Virus record (IMG/VR): IMGVR_UViG_3300025770_000061
Span: 1 to 32,761 of that record
Direction: 5' to 3' (one strand)
DNA from: a virus
DNA: 32,761 bases
The translations under genes were made by a program, and so were the position numbers. Of this stretch, positions 7,682 to 16,820 are shown piece by piece (the stretch's first letter is position 1; every line of letters starts with the position of its first letter). The notes under the pieces are model-generated. The model worked only from the letters and a program-made list of their open reading frames with translations, did not search any database and had not been told where the DNA came from.

Positions 7682-10600
7682 TAATTATCCTTCTTAAGAT
7701 CAAAGTTATTTATAGATGCAAGACCTAAACCGTAACCATATTTATTATAAGAGTCTCCACCAAACGCACTAGTAGCATAATAGCCTTGTACGACCTTGCC
7801 TAATCCCGACTTACCAACAGTATTATGCTTCGCATTTGCAAAGGTATTTAATGCTGAGTCGTCGAGAACTGCCTTTACTGTATTAGGAGTAGCTAACATT
7901 GCTGATGCATAGTAGAATCCTGAGGCTGCAATACTATCGTCAGCTTGCTTCTGTAATACTCCAATATGATTATCAGTGGATGAAGCGTCAGCATTTCCAG
8001 ATGCAATTAAGTTGCCAGAGAAATTATAGCCTTGAGCGAATACTTGTCGTGCCCACCCATCGAGATCGTTAGTTCCACTGGCTACCATGAAGTTTGTAGC
8101 CGGATCTACTGAGAAGTATAATCTGAACGCTCCGAAGTTTTCAGCACTTACGGACTTACCATAAGGATTGGCTGTAGAATGCCCATAGTAATCCAGAACA
8201 GGCACAGTTCCCGTATCTGGAGTGCCTGAAGGTACGTCTCCGGTGCTCCAAACTCCTGAAGGGCCAACATAACCACTATCCCTAGGGTGGAAACCTGAGA
8301 TAGAGATATATGAAGCCTTCAGTAAGGAGCCATCAGCGATATTCCAAATGAACGTTCTAGAACACCTAGGTCCGTCTAAGGGAGCGGTGCCGTCAAGGTC
8401 ATAAATAACCGAGGACGCAATGTCCCAGGTAGCGGGGAAATGTACGTTGTTAGCTTGAACTAAACTGTTCTCAACAGCCCTTACGCACATGCCTCCAGTA
8501 GTAATGGCTGAAGCGTCGGTCACTGTGTTGCGAGCAAAACTGAAAGGAATGGGGGCACTATCTGGTGCAAATTGATACCTGAGACCATCTACAGGAATGT
8601 TGATTTTCTCGTTCGCCACGGCAGCAGCAGCATCAACATTAGCATTAGGATAGAATTGAATAAACCCTCCACTAGCATAAGTGCCTAACGCCGTTTCTGA
8701 GTAATCTTGGGGAAGAGTGATGGAACTACCGTAAGCACCTGCCGCCCAATGTCCAACGTAATTTCCTACATTCTCCATAAGAATGTTTGAATTTCTATTT
8801 GCAACTAAACAAGCCCTAGTTGAGTGTAATTCAACCATCGTATGATTATCACCTCTACTCAAGTCAAAGGAAGAAACCAAAAGCGCACCGTTACTTGATT
8901 GATGTGGAGTAATTTCAATATTAGAATTATCCTCTGCTAGCACATCAACCCCTAGATTCACAAGAGATGTTGGTCCCTGTAATTTGATGGTAGAACCGTT
9001 GCTAGCATAAAGCCCAGCTACGTTAATGTTAGTCGCTCTAGTATTAGGACCAATAACAATATTAGCATAGTTTTCAGTCCCTCGCATTGTAAGCGTAGAG
9101 TTGTCCTCAACCCTAGCTAGTAACCCATATTGAGCGGTGGAAGTAACCCCCGTTGTAAGCCTCTCTAAGTGAGTGCTAATAAGGTCTGCGTCAGTATTAC
9201 CCTTCAAGTGAATAGAAGGAAGAAGCTTATCACTGTTTTCATCCTTGCCAAAACAACCAGAAGCATATATCATCTTGTATATGCTAGGCATGGAACTTGT
9301 ATACAGTGGACGAATGATAGAGTTATCACTAGCTATGTCTTGCCCATTCGTAATACAGGCAACTTGAGATTCCTTGTAGGTTTCAACGGAATCAAGATAT
9401 GCGTGCAGGTAACCCCCATACAAATCCTTATTGTAAATGAATTCAGAATTGGTTAGATTAATACCCGTGGACTGGTTATATCTCGCAGCTAAAGTATCTA
9501 CACTGACCTTTGAGTTAGCAGAATCCAATCCAAAATAGTTTCCATCAAGTAGAAGTCTGCCGCTATAATCAAGGACACTATTCTCAAGCTTAATACCTGC
9601 TTCAGTATTTAACTCAGAGAAGAGTTGCATTCCATCATTCCAAATCCTTGTGGAAATACCTCCAAGTTCAGTTCTTCCCCCTGTAATCTTAGAGTTAACA
9701 GCATGAATACCAATATCATTTCTTGAAAGACAAGTTAAAGCTTCTAAGGAAGGAGCAGGCACAATGCCAGCAGTTTGCCCGGCGGTAAGAGTGCAGCCGT
9801 AGTATCCAATATAATGAAGAGACCCGGAAGCTTGAATAGACTTTTCAATATCTCTATCGTAAGTAGACTTAAAGTTAATAGTAGAGTTGTTTGCGTAAAT
9901 ACCTGCCCCATAGGAGTCTTGAGTTTTATACGCTAATCTCTTCTCAGCAAAAGGTGTGCCCGTCCTAGTAGAACCGATTAACTCATAGTTCCTAAAAGCA
10001 ACAATACCTCTAAGGATATTAACCTCTGAATTCTCAGCGTGCAAGCCAGCCTTATTACACCTAGAAACTGAACATCTCTCCAAGTTAACCTTAGAGTTAT
10101 TTATTTCAATTCCCCTATCAACCGAATGCTGACCGTCAACATTAAAATTCCTGATATAAACAGGGCCGTTGCATTCATTCACCTTAATATACTCTAAACT
10201 ATTAAAGTAAGAAAAAGACATAGCTCCGTAATCGGGATCATTCGGTGGCCCTGCTGCCGTGTTGCCCCAAGCTTCCTCAGAGTCAGATATAAAGTTATAC
10301 GTGCTTACGTCGTAGGTATCTTTTTCAGTAGTTCTATCCTTGTCAAAAGGCTCAAAATTAAATGTTAAAGAAGAGACATAGTCACCCGCCAGAGTCCAGG
10401 GATCCCCTGTACTACTTAAAGACGCAGTAAGCCTGTTGAATTTACGACCATCAATCCTACGAGCAAACACATAAGGGTTCTTAAACCTAGTATCCTCCCG
10501 ATATTTTTGACTGACTAACGTACCGGATGCGACGTTAAAGGGATTTCCGAAGGAATCTTTGGTAAGTGTCGTTGCATACACATGATCTGCTGCTGGGTAT

Positions 10601-11157
10601 GGCCCAATCGCGGCGTTGTTTTCATCCTTACAGACGAGAATATATCCAGCAGCATTCACAGACGAAGCTAAACCATAAGCACCATAATCAGTATCATAAC
10701 TTATATCATTATATTCATTTTTTGTACTACTAACACTTCTAGGATAAGCGAATGCACTATTCCTATTAATAATTTCAAGTGCGCCATTAGGACCAAACGC
10801 CTTATTAGAAAGGTTAAGACCTCCAAGGTTTCCAAAGCTAACAACTTCAATAAGAATTGGGCAGTTGATAACTTCAGGTAAAGCATTAATGCATGAGCTT
10901 AGAGTAGTAAAGAACAGCGGATTGCAAGAGTCCGTAGCATCACCGGAAACAATGAAAGACATCCCAGTCAATGCTGAGGTAGGGTGTCCTAACTTCTCCC
11001 ATAGCAAATGAGTTCTCTCATCTAAGTCATGAAGAGGTAGGTTGTCTTGCTCCCAATTATAAAAAGAGCTAGCATCATACTTAGTAACCTTGTCAGTCCA
11101 ACAGACTAAAAGATTATTCGATCCACCTGATACGTATACGTCACTTGGGTTTAACAT
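7681..11157 (-). CDS. Parallel beta-helix tail spike or fibre protein
   Basis: 1158 residues. From about residue 350 to 800 the sequence repeats units built on N-S-x-hydrophobic-x-hydrophobic (INNSKVNLERC, AENSEVNILRG, YANNSTINFKS, AVNSKITGG, LENSVLDYSG, LTNSEFIYN, EDNSTLTMRG, EDNSNIEI). This is the ladder pattern of right-handed parallel beta-helix proteins of the pectate lyase or tailspike type. Such proteins bind or cut host surface polysaccharide; catalytic residues cannot be picked from sequence alone. The N-terminus carries YNWEQDNLPLHDLDE (about 33-47), shared with the next gene and likely the baseplate or fibre anchor. The C-terminus after about 1000 is Ala/Ser/Asn-rich. It starts one base after the preceding stop and its own stop overlaps the next start as TAATG. 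A tail spike depolymerase or adhesin is the best call. Confidence 0.75.
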   Translation of the reverse strand: MLNPSDVYVSGGSNNLLVCWTDKVTKYDASSFYNWEQDNLPLHDLDERTHLLWEKLGHPTSALTGMSFIVSGDATDSCNPLFFTTLSSCINALPEVINCPILIEVVSFGNLGGLNLSNKAFGPNGALEIINRNSAFAYPRSVSSTKNEYNDISYDTDYGAYGLASSVNAAGYILVCKDENNAAIGPYPAADHVYATTLTKDSFGNPFNVASGTLVSQKYREDTRFKNPYVFARRIDGRKFNRLTASLSSTGDPWTLAGDYVSSLTFNFEPFDKDRTTEKDTYDVSTYNFISDSEEAWGNTAAGPPNDPDYGAMSFSYFNSLEYIKVNECNGPVYIRNFNVDGQHSVDRGIEINNSKVNLERCSVSRCNKAGLHAENSEVNILRGIVAFRNYELIGSTRTGTPFAEKRLAYKTQDSYGAGIYANNSTINFKSTYDRDIEKSIQASGSLHYIGYYGCTLTAGQTAGIVPAPSLEALTCLSRNDIGIHAVNSKITGGRTELGGISTRIWNDGMQLFSELNTEAGIKLENSVLDYSGRLLLDGNYFGLDSANSKVSVDTLAARYNQSTGINLTNSEFIYNKDLYGGYLHAYLDSVETYKESQVACITNGQDIASDNSIIRPLYTSSMPSIYKMIYASGCFGKDENSDKLLPSIHLKGNTDADLISTHLERLTTGVTSTAQYGLLARVEDNSTLTMRGTENYANIVIGPNTRATNINVAGLYASNGSTIKLQGPTSLVNLGVDVLAEDNSNIEITPHQSSNGALLVSSFDLSRGDNHTMVELHSTRACLVANRNSNILMENVGNYVGHWAAGAYGSSITLPQDYSETALGTYASGGFIQFYPNANVDAAAAVANEKINIPVDGLRYQFAPDSAPIPFSFARNTVTDASAITTGGMCVRAVENSLVQANNVHFPATWDIASSVIYDLDGTAPLDGPRCSRTFIWNIADGSLLKASYISISGFHPRDSGYVGPSGVWSTGDVPSGTPDTGTVPVLDYYGHSTANPYGKSVSAENFGAFRLYFSVDPATNFMVASGTNDLDGWARQVFAQGYNFSGNLIASGNADASSTDNHIGVLQKQADDSIAASGFYYASAMLATPNTVKAVLDDSALNTFANAKHNTVGKSGLGKVVQGYYATSAFGGDSYNKYGYGLGLASINNFDLKKDN
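7707..7714 (-). promoter_or_regulatory. T4-late-promoter-like TATAAATA box before the 884-residue fibre gene
   Basis: An exact TATAAATA on the minus strand, inside the last codons of the upstream gene. It is followed by AAGAAGGA and then the ATG at 7681. Spacing and orientation fit a T4-type late promoter that would give the fibre genes a second transcription start. The motif occurs several other times in this A+T-rich window at unlikely places, so only position favours this copy. Confidence 0.3.
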
Positions 11158-11158
11158 G

Positions 11159-11764
11159 TTATCCGAATGATATTGTCCATCTGAATACTAATGCAAAATC
11201 TGATGTCTTTCTAATATTGCTAAAGTATCTATATGCCGCGAGTACAGAGGTCTCAGTAGCATTTGCTTTTGGATTCTTAATAAACAATCCAATTTCATTT
11301 AAGTTAGCGTCAGTCCTTAAATTATTACAGGAATCCTCGTCAATGAAAATAGTATACCTCACGGTCCTATCATCAACCTTCGTAACCTTACTAAAAGGAA
11401 TCTTGGCATACCACTCACCAGTGGTAGTGGCTACATCGTTTGCCCATCTAAACCCTGATACTACAGCGAGATTACTGTCTCCTGCTCCAACGTACTCTGC
11501 TTGAGAGGATAAAGGCCCCGACAAATCAACAGTTGTCGAAACCTGAAGCGCAGATGCACCGCTAACTCCTAGCTTGACCCTATCGATTTGGTAGTCAGTA
11601 ATAGTATCTGAGCCTACCTTCCCGTAGAGGTGAGCTAAAGCCCATCCGAACCCAGATACGATAACGTTATCCTCATCGTATACAAGCTCCTCCTGACCAT
11701 CAACGACCTTGTGAACCGTTAAGTGTCCTTTTATACCTAATTGACTTGTCAGTGATTTAATCAT
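11159..11764 (-). CDS. Conserved-looking phage tail structural protein, unknown function
   Basis: 201 residues. The ending has the pattern LNEIGLFIKNP followed about 15 residues later by an aromatic-rich strand and then KTSDFALVFRWTISF. I associate this ending with small baseplate or fibre-associated proteins of myoviruses, but cannot name a family. The N-terminus (GHLTVHKVVDGQEELVYDED) looks like beta strands, and no enzyme motif is visible. The ATG overlaps the stop of the 341-residue gene as ATGA, implying translational coupling. Its place between the baseplate wedge genes and the fibre genes suggests a baseplate-to-fibre connector; that is inference from order alone. Confidence 0.65.
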   Translation of the reverse strand: MIKSLTSQLGIKGHLTVHKVVDGQEELVYDEDNVIVSGFGWALAHLYGKVGSDTITDYQIDRVKLGVSGASALQVSTTVDLSGPLSSQAEYVGAGDSNLAVVSGFRWANDVATTTGEWYAKIPFSKVTKVDDRTVRYTIFIDEDSCNNLRTDANLNEIGLFIKNPKANATETSVLAAYRYFSNIRKTSDFALVFRWTISFG

Positions 11765-12786
11765 TTGAAATCGAAATCTAAAGAGATTGTTACGTTGCTA
11801 TCGGTTAACCACTTACCAATTCCGGCCTCTCCGTTACCGTCTCGGTTGTAAAACGCATCGTCCAATATAGTAACTTTAGCCACTAATTTATACTTTCTGA
11901 TATTATTTAGAGCATCCCAACCATAAGGAGGAATTAATGATGAATTCAACATTTCCTTAAGATCTAAGCAATAAACCCCAACGTGCTTAACACCTCCAAA
12001 CGCCGCCATAGAAACAGCATCCCCCTTGTAAAAACTACTCTTAAGAATCATCCTCCCTTCGGAAGGAGTCCTTGAATCAGTAAGGGATGCTACTATAATA
12101 GAACCGTTAGTGAAATCGGTGGTGATGGGCGGTGGAAGCGCAGCTACGGATAAAGGACTAATAGTTAGATACCCATCTTTGTCCATCAACTGATTTCCAT
12201 TGAAAAAGCTACTAACATTTCCGAAATTTATAAGACTTACATCTTTATCGTATAACTGATACCAGTAGGTGGTCGCTGCTCCTGAAGGTGCGAAACCTCC
12301 CACCTTATTCCAAATAGAACTTAACTGAGAGTCTAGAGCAGGGTTTGCATAATGACCTAAATCAGGTAACGCACTCGCATACTGATACCCGGATAGGTTA
12401 GCATTTAATGTTGACCCCCTCTCTAATCTAGTATCGCCTACAGATGGATAGTTTGGAACTGAATCATATGTGGATAAAAACTTAAGATAGGTGCCAGAGG
12501 GGATGTAAGACGAAGCACCACTAGGAGCATCTGAAGCGTAGTTTACTATATTTAGTAAGCCCAAATCATAAGAACTAGCCCCTGAAGCTGAATTTCCATT
12601 AACATATTGAATTGAGTAAATAACGTGAGAATGCTGGACAAATCCTCCTGCATCTTTACCAAAAGCAACAGCTTGGAAAGTAAAATTAGAAGTATCTAGT
12701 ATTGAACTAGCAGCAGGTAAATCAGCCAATGCTGGATTTACAGTTAAAGCGTCAGTTAAAACTTCTCCAAATCCTTGAACAAACAT
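11761..12786 (-). CDS. Baseplate-associated structural protein, unknown family
   Basis: 341 residues, rich in Ser, Ala, Gly and Asn with short beta-like segments. Recognisable stretches are FQAVAFGKDAGGF near the start and GGVKHVGVYCLDLKEML near residue 265. It directly follows the gp7/I-like gene (TAATG overlap) and overlaps the 201-residue gene (ATGA). In T4 the gene after 7 is 8, whose product is 334 residues, so position and length both allow a gp8-type wedge protein. I see no sequence motif that proves this, and many mosaic phages place other connectors here. No signal peptide, membrane segment or catalytic motif is visible. Confidence 0.6.
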   Translation of the reverse strand: MFVQGFGEVLTDALTVNPALADLPAASSILDTSNFTFQAVAFGKDAGGFVQHSHVIYSIQYVNGNSASGASSYDLGLLNIVNYASDAPSGASSYIPSGTYLKFLSTYDSVPNYPSVGDTRLERGSTLNANLSGYQYASALPDLGHYANPALDSQLSSIWNKVGGFAPSGAATTYWYQLYDKDVSLINFGNVSSFFNGNQLMDKDGYLTISPLSVAALPPPITTDFTNGSIIVASLTDSRTPSEGRMILKSSFYKGDAVSMAAFGGVKHVGVYCLDLKEMLNSSLIPPYGWDALNNIRKYKLVAKVTILDDAFYNRDGNGEAGIGKWLTDSNVTISLDFDFK

Positions 12787-15700
12787 TATACGGGAATCCT
12801 AATCTCCGACTTTTTGGCATTGAAGTTGCCGTATGAGACCGTTAACAACTCATCAGGGAATCTATAGTCAATCCTAGACCCACCGTCCGATTCCATTATA
12901 GTCCCGGTCTTAGCCTTGTCTCGACTAGCGTAAGCTACAGCAGCATTCTTACCTGCTATATTATTGAAGTGTTTAAATATATCAAATAGGTCTTGCTTTG
13001 TAAGCTCAACTCGATACTCTTCACATCCTCTCTTAAGATCATCAAGGACACATAAAGGATCGCTCTTAGTTCCTGCTGCGAATATTTCCGACAGCTTCTT
13101 CATGGTCATATCTTGAACGCTCAGGCTCTTGACCAACATAAACTCATCCGGTTGAGCACCAGGAGACATGAAGACCTCAATGACATAATTTTGATTTAAT
13201 CTGTGAAGCTGGTTATTAGCTTTCTGATAATCCCTCGGCAGTAATAATTCTCTGTTACGAGTGTTGAAGGTAACTTTTAGGTTGCTGAAATCATCAAGCC
13301 CTAACCCGATAACAGGGGAGGTTCTATTTTGAGAAACTTGATCTAGGCACGCAAAATTAGAAGTTGAGCTAGTTGATTGAGGATCGTTTGGCCTAGATGC
13401 CACTTGCTGAGTATGGGCATACTTGGTCAACATATCAGATCTAGATATTAATTGGTCATGCTGGATCCAATCGTCGTCAGGAGTAAAGCTCCACATCTTA
13501 CCGTCTTCTGGCTTAGTATGAATCCAGACCCCAACCGACTTACCCCCAATCGTAGTTCCTGAGTCCCTACTAATAACACTACTAAGATTAACTTCAAACT
13601 CATGTTCAGGAGATAAGAAGTTATTGGCGACTGGGTGACCCGATTCAGCAGCATATTTAGAAATATCAAACCTTACTCTACTAGCCGCTCCCACCCCTGA
13701 TCTCAGCAACAGTAAAGTATCATCAAACAAGAAGGGATCTTCGTAGGAAGCTCTTTCAGAGCCTGGAACCTTAATGACGGAGAATGAACTGTCTTCCTCT
13801 GTTCCTGACGTTAGAACCAACTCTACGGCCTCTATAACGCCTGAGGTCACCCTTTCGAAGGTGTCAAGATACATGCTATCATTTGACGAGGCTACGAAAG
13901 ATCCTGCACCCGTAAACAAAGTCCCTGTAACATTAATCTTAATAGGATTAGCAAACGAAGTAGAAACTAGCCCGGTCACACTTCCTAACTTTTCAAAGCC
14001 GTGATTATATAAGAGGGGTCCAAAAGTATGTGAGTATACGTTAGCACCGTCCTGCTCTTGAACTTCAGGGCTTAGACGATGCCATTGGAAGTTATCTTGA
14101 TATAAGTTATAAAGCCTGTGTAAATCTCTACCGAACTCAAAGTTGTAATAGTCATTTACAGAGGCAGGGAACGTATACCTTGGATTATTAGCGTTTGTCG
14201 CGCTAGTTACATAGGAAGTAAACTCACCAGATAGTAACGCTTCAAACTTATAGATAAGGACCCTGAGCGTGGTAATGTTTTGAGCAGTAAGCTCCGTAGG
14301 ATTTAAGGCTTGCAACTCATAATACAAAGCCAACTTAAAGTCCGCTAACTGTTGTATCATCCCAGAAGTGGACAATGTAGTATCAATTAAAGCATTTAAG
14401 TGTTTTTTCTCTTCGCCAATTCTATGCATCGCAGCATAGATTCCTGGAAGCTGCCCTCTATCGGTAGTCCTATCGGTGTTGGCTTGGAAGTTAGCAGCCT
14501 GACCTCTAACGTCCTGGGTATTACTTACGTCATACTCATAGTAGGTGTTGTTTGAATTTAAACCTTCACACTGCGCCCAAATAGGAGGAAGATTAATATG
14601 ATTACTAACTGGGGTATACGAAAGAGAGCTAGGAACAAGACCTAAAGGTATGCCACTTAACCCAGAAGCCATATCAAAGGCAACAGGCATATTAAAACCA
14701 GTCCGATCATAATACCCATTGAAGTCCATTACCTTCTCATAGGATCTTCTTCTAGAAGTATTTCTAGGAACTGAGCCTATACTAGATACATCTATTAACT
14801 CAGGAGAAACAAGGGATTGAGTAGCTGACTTACCTATAACATTACCATTAGGATTGATTCCTCTCTTGTAGGTGTTAAGGTATATGCCTGAGGCAAAAGT
14901 GTTGTTCCCTGCTCCAACGTCTATCTCCTCCCGATCTAAGTAAATGTGAGGTAGACAGCTAGCCTCAAAGCCCATAATATCAGTCTCACCCGAAACCTCT
15001 AAAGAAATTAATGGGATCGCGTGAGCAGGGGAAGCCTTATTAACGGCTTGAGCTATAAAGTTTATTGCGTCCCCGGAGTTAGTTTCATCAAGATTTTTCT
15101 TAGTGAAATCAAACTCAGAAGCTTCAAGAACTAATTTAAAGTGAGAAGACTTACCGGACCAAAGTGAAGCGTAATCAAATCTGTTATCGTTAAGGTTCCG
15201 AATAAGCGTGTCAAGATTTGAAGGAGGATTATAACCTGATGTAAAGATTAACCATGACCCGGCCTTAGGCTCATCGTCAACATTAAGAGCGTTAGAAGTA
15301 ATGTAAGAGCTTACGTCTAACGCAAACTGCTTTCTTACTCCAAAGCAAGCAAGCCTATCCGATATGAACTCAACCATTGGCTGGTCTAGCTCGATGTTCA
15401 CATAGTAAGGATACTCTTCAAATGGGGGAATAGTATAGTCACGGTCCCTGTAAGTAAATACTGAGTCAAACTCATCTTCCCAAGTTTTTAGTGGGAACTT
15501 ATCAGGGAATTGAATGACCGTCTCTTCAAGAATCCTATCTACAGCTAGACGAATATTAGTATCCATGCTGGCAGTAGAGTATGTATCTACATCCATGCTA
15601 CCAGCTAGACTTGCAGTCCAGGTCTGAAAACTCTTGAAATACTTAGACTCAGTAGCTAAAGCATAATAAATAAGATAAGGGACATAAGACTCCCAAAGCT

Positions 15701-16820
15701 CAGTGACCCTACTTTCAATAGGGAAGACATCCTTAGGAAACACAGTACCAACCGTGCTTTGAATTGATTTCTTAGTTCCAATTGCCTTATAAATACTGAC
15801 GGCATTTCTTAGTTGCAATCTCCATCTTTCGGGCTTATTACCAAACAAATCCCAACCTATAAGTTGTGCTATTAGTGGGAGATACTCATCTGGGCAATCA
15901 TCAATATCGTAGAGTGTAGAGATCTCTTCAGTCTCGTTACTCATATCATAAGCAAAGAAAGATAGTGCTCTAATTAACCTAGCGAAGGGACCATCCTCAA
16001 CTTTAGTAGTAGACTTTAAATCACTCTCTAAGTAAACTTCAAATTTATCTCTAACCCTAAAGTCGGAATTATCTGAGAATAGAGGAGAGTAAATAACGTC
16101 ATTCCATGTCTTAAATTTATCTAACTGTTGGGTCCCGCTTAAATCATACCTGGACCCACTGGCGAAAAGAGCAGAAGGATAATAAGCCCCAGATGCATTA
16201 CGCCACAAGTGTTCCGACAACCCATTAATACCGTCACTCGTTCTTACAGGGTACCCTTGATACAAACTGCTAACTAAAAGACCCTTCACATAGGAGGAAG
16301 GAGAATAGCTATCACCAGAAGTATTAAGGAAATACATCCAAGACAAGTTATTAATCAAGTAGTTGTGAATAGCAGAGGAATCCCCTATGTCAGAAAAAAC
16401 GGTAGTATCAGGAGAGTTAAGGGTTAGAGCCGGAAGTAAGGTGCTCTCAGCGTAAGTCGAGAATTCCTCTTGAGATTGGAAGTCCTTGAAGTTAGTATTA
16501 AAGTAAGTTAGAACCCTGTCTTCAAAGTTTTGAGTAGTAATGTTAGTGAGATTGTTCTGCTTTACAAAGAAAGGAACAATACCACTTAAAGAATTAATAC
16601 CACTATACACAGAGTCTGCAACGGCACTTACATTTAATATAGAAGAAAAATTAGCGGCAACATCCAAATGAGAGTTGATGATTAAATCAATAGGATCCTC
16701 AGCTTTAGCAGTAGTCTCCCTATCATCTTCATACAAATACCCTGGAAGGATGTATTTGATAGCCTCAAAGTAATCCCGCTTGAAGAAGTTTTGATTCCTT
16801 AAATAAGTCTTGCCTGACAT
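12786..16820 (-). CDS. Giant baseplate wedge protein with P2 gpI / T4 gp7-like region
   Basis: 1344 residues. Residues about 300-360 match the phage tail protein I pattern: acidic YDIDDCPDEYLPLIAQLIGW, then RWRLQLRNAVSIYKAIGTKKS. This is the segment that joins the J/gp6 protein in contractile baseplates. The gene directly follows the gp6/J-like gene with a TAATG overlap, the same order as T4 6-7 and P2 J-I. T4 gp7 is 1032 residues and P2 gpI about 180, so this is an enlarged version. The long part after about residue 500 is Asn/Ser/Gly-rich and I cannot assign it; it may form outer wedge or fibre-docking domains. The first 120 residues contain FFKRDYFEAIKYILPGY, a plausible conserved N-terminus. 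The wedge role is well supported by motif plus order. Confidence 0.75.
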   Translation of the reverse strand: MSGKTYLRNQNFFKRDYFEAIKYILPGYLYEDDRETTAKAEDPIDLIINSHLDVAANFSSILNVSAVADSVYSGINSLSGIVPFFVKQNNLTNITTQNFEDRVLTYFNTNFKDFQSQEEFSTYAESTLLPALTLNSPDTTVFSDIGDSSAIHNYLINNLSWMYFLNTSGDSYSPSSYVKGLLVSSLYQGYPVRTSDGINGLSEHLWRNASGAYYPSALFASGSRYDLSGTQQLDKFKTWNDVIYSPLFSDNSDFRVRDKFEVYLESDLKSTTKVEDGPFARLIRALSFFAYDMSNETEEISTLYDIDDCPDEYLPLIAQLIGWDLFGNKPERWRLQLRNAVSIYKAIGTKKSIQSTVGTVFPKDVFPIESRVTELWESYVPYLIYYALATESKYFKSFQTWTASLAGSMDVDTYSTASMDTNIRLAVDRILEETVIQFPDKFPLKTWEDEFDSVFTYRDRDYTIPPFEEYPYYVNIELDQPMVEFISDRLACFGVRKQFALDVSSYITSNALNVDDEPKAGSWLIFTSGYNPPSNLDTLIRNLNDNRFDYASLWSGKSSHFKLVLEASEFDFTKKNLDETNSGDAINFIAQAVNKASPAHAIPLISLEVSGETDIMGFEASCLPHIYLDREEIDVGAGNNTFASGIYLNTYKRGINPNGNVIGKSATQSLVSPELIDVSSIGSVPRNTSRRRSYEKVMDFNGYYDRTGFNMPVAFDMASGLSGIPLGLVPSSLSYTPVSNHINLPPIWAQCEGLNSNNTYYEYDVSNTQDVRGQAANFQANTDRTTDRGQLPGIYAAMHRIGEEKKHLNALIDTTLSTSGMIQQLADFKLALYYELQALNPTELTAQNITTLRVLIYKFEALLSGEFTSYVTSATNANNPRYTFPASVNDYYNFEFGRDLHRLYNLYQDNFQWHRLSPEVQEQDGANVYSHTFGPLLYNHGFEKLGSVTGLVSTSFANPIKINVTGTLFTGAGSFVASSNDSMYLDTFERVTSGVIEAVELVLTSGTEEDSSFSVIKVPGSERASYEDPFLFDDTLLLLRSGVGAASRVRFDISKYAAESGHPVANNFLSPEHEFEVNLSSVISRDSGTTIGGKSVGVWIHTKPEDGKMWSFTPDDDWIQHDQLISRSDMLTKYAHTQQVASRPNDPQSTSSTSNFACLDQVSQNRTSPVIGLGLDDFSNLKVTFNTRNRELLLPRDYQKANNQLHRLNQNYVIEVFMSPGAQPDEFMLVKSLSVQDMTMKKLSEIFAAGTKSDPLCVLDDLKRGCEEYRVELTKQDLFDIFKHFNNIAGKNAAVAYASRDKAKTGTIMESDGGSRIDYRFPDELLTVSYGNFNAKKSEIRIPV

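Noticed and set aside
15788-15795. TATAAATA on the plus strand; further exact copies at 25781-25788 (+), 25303-25310 (-), 25843-25850 (-) and 32210-32217 (-).
   Set aside because: They lie inside genes with no suitably placed start downstream. About four copies are expected by chance at this base composition, so they were not called promoters.
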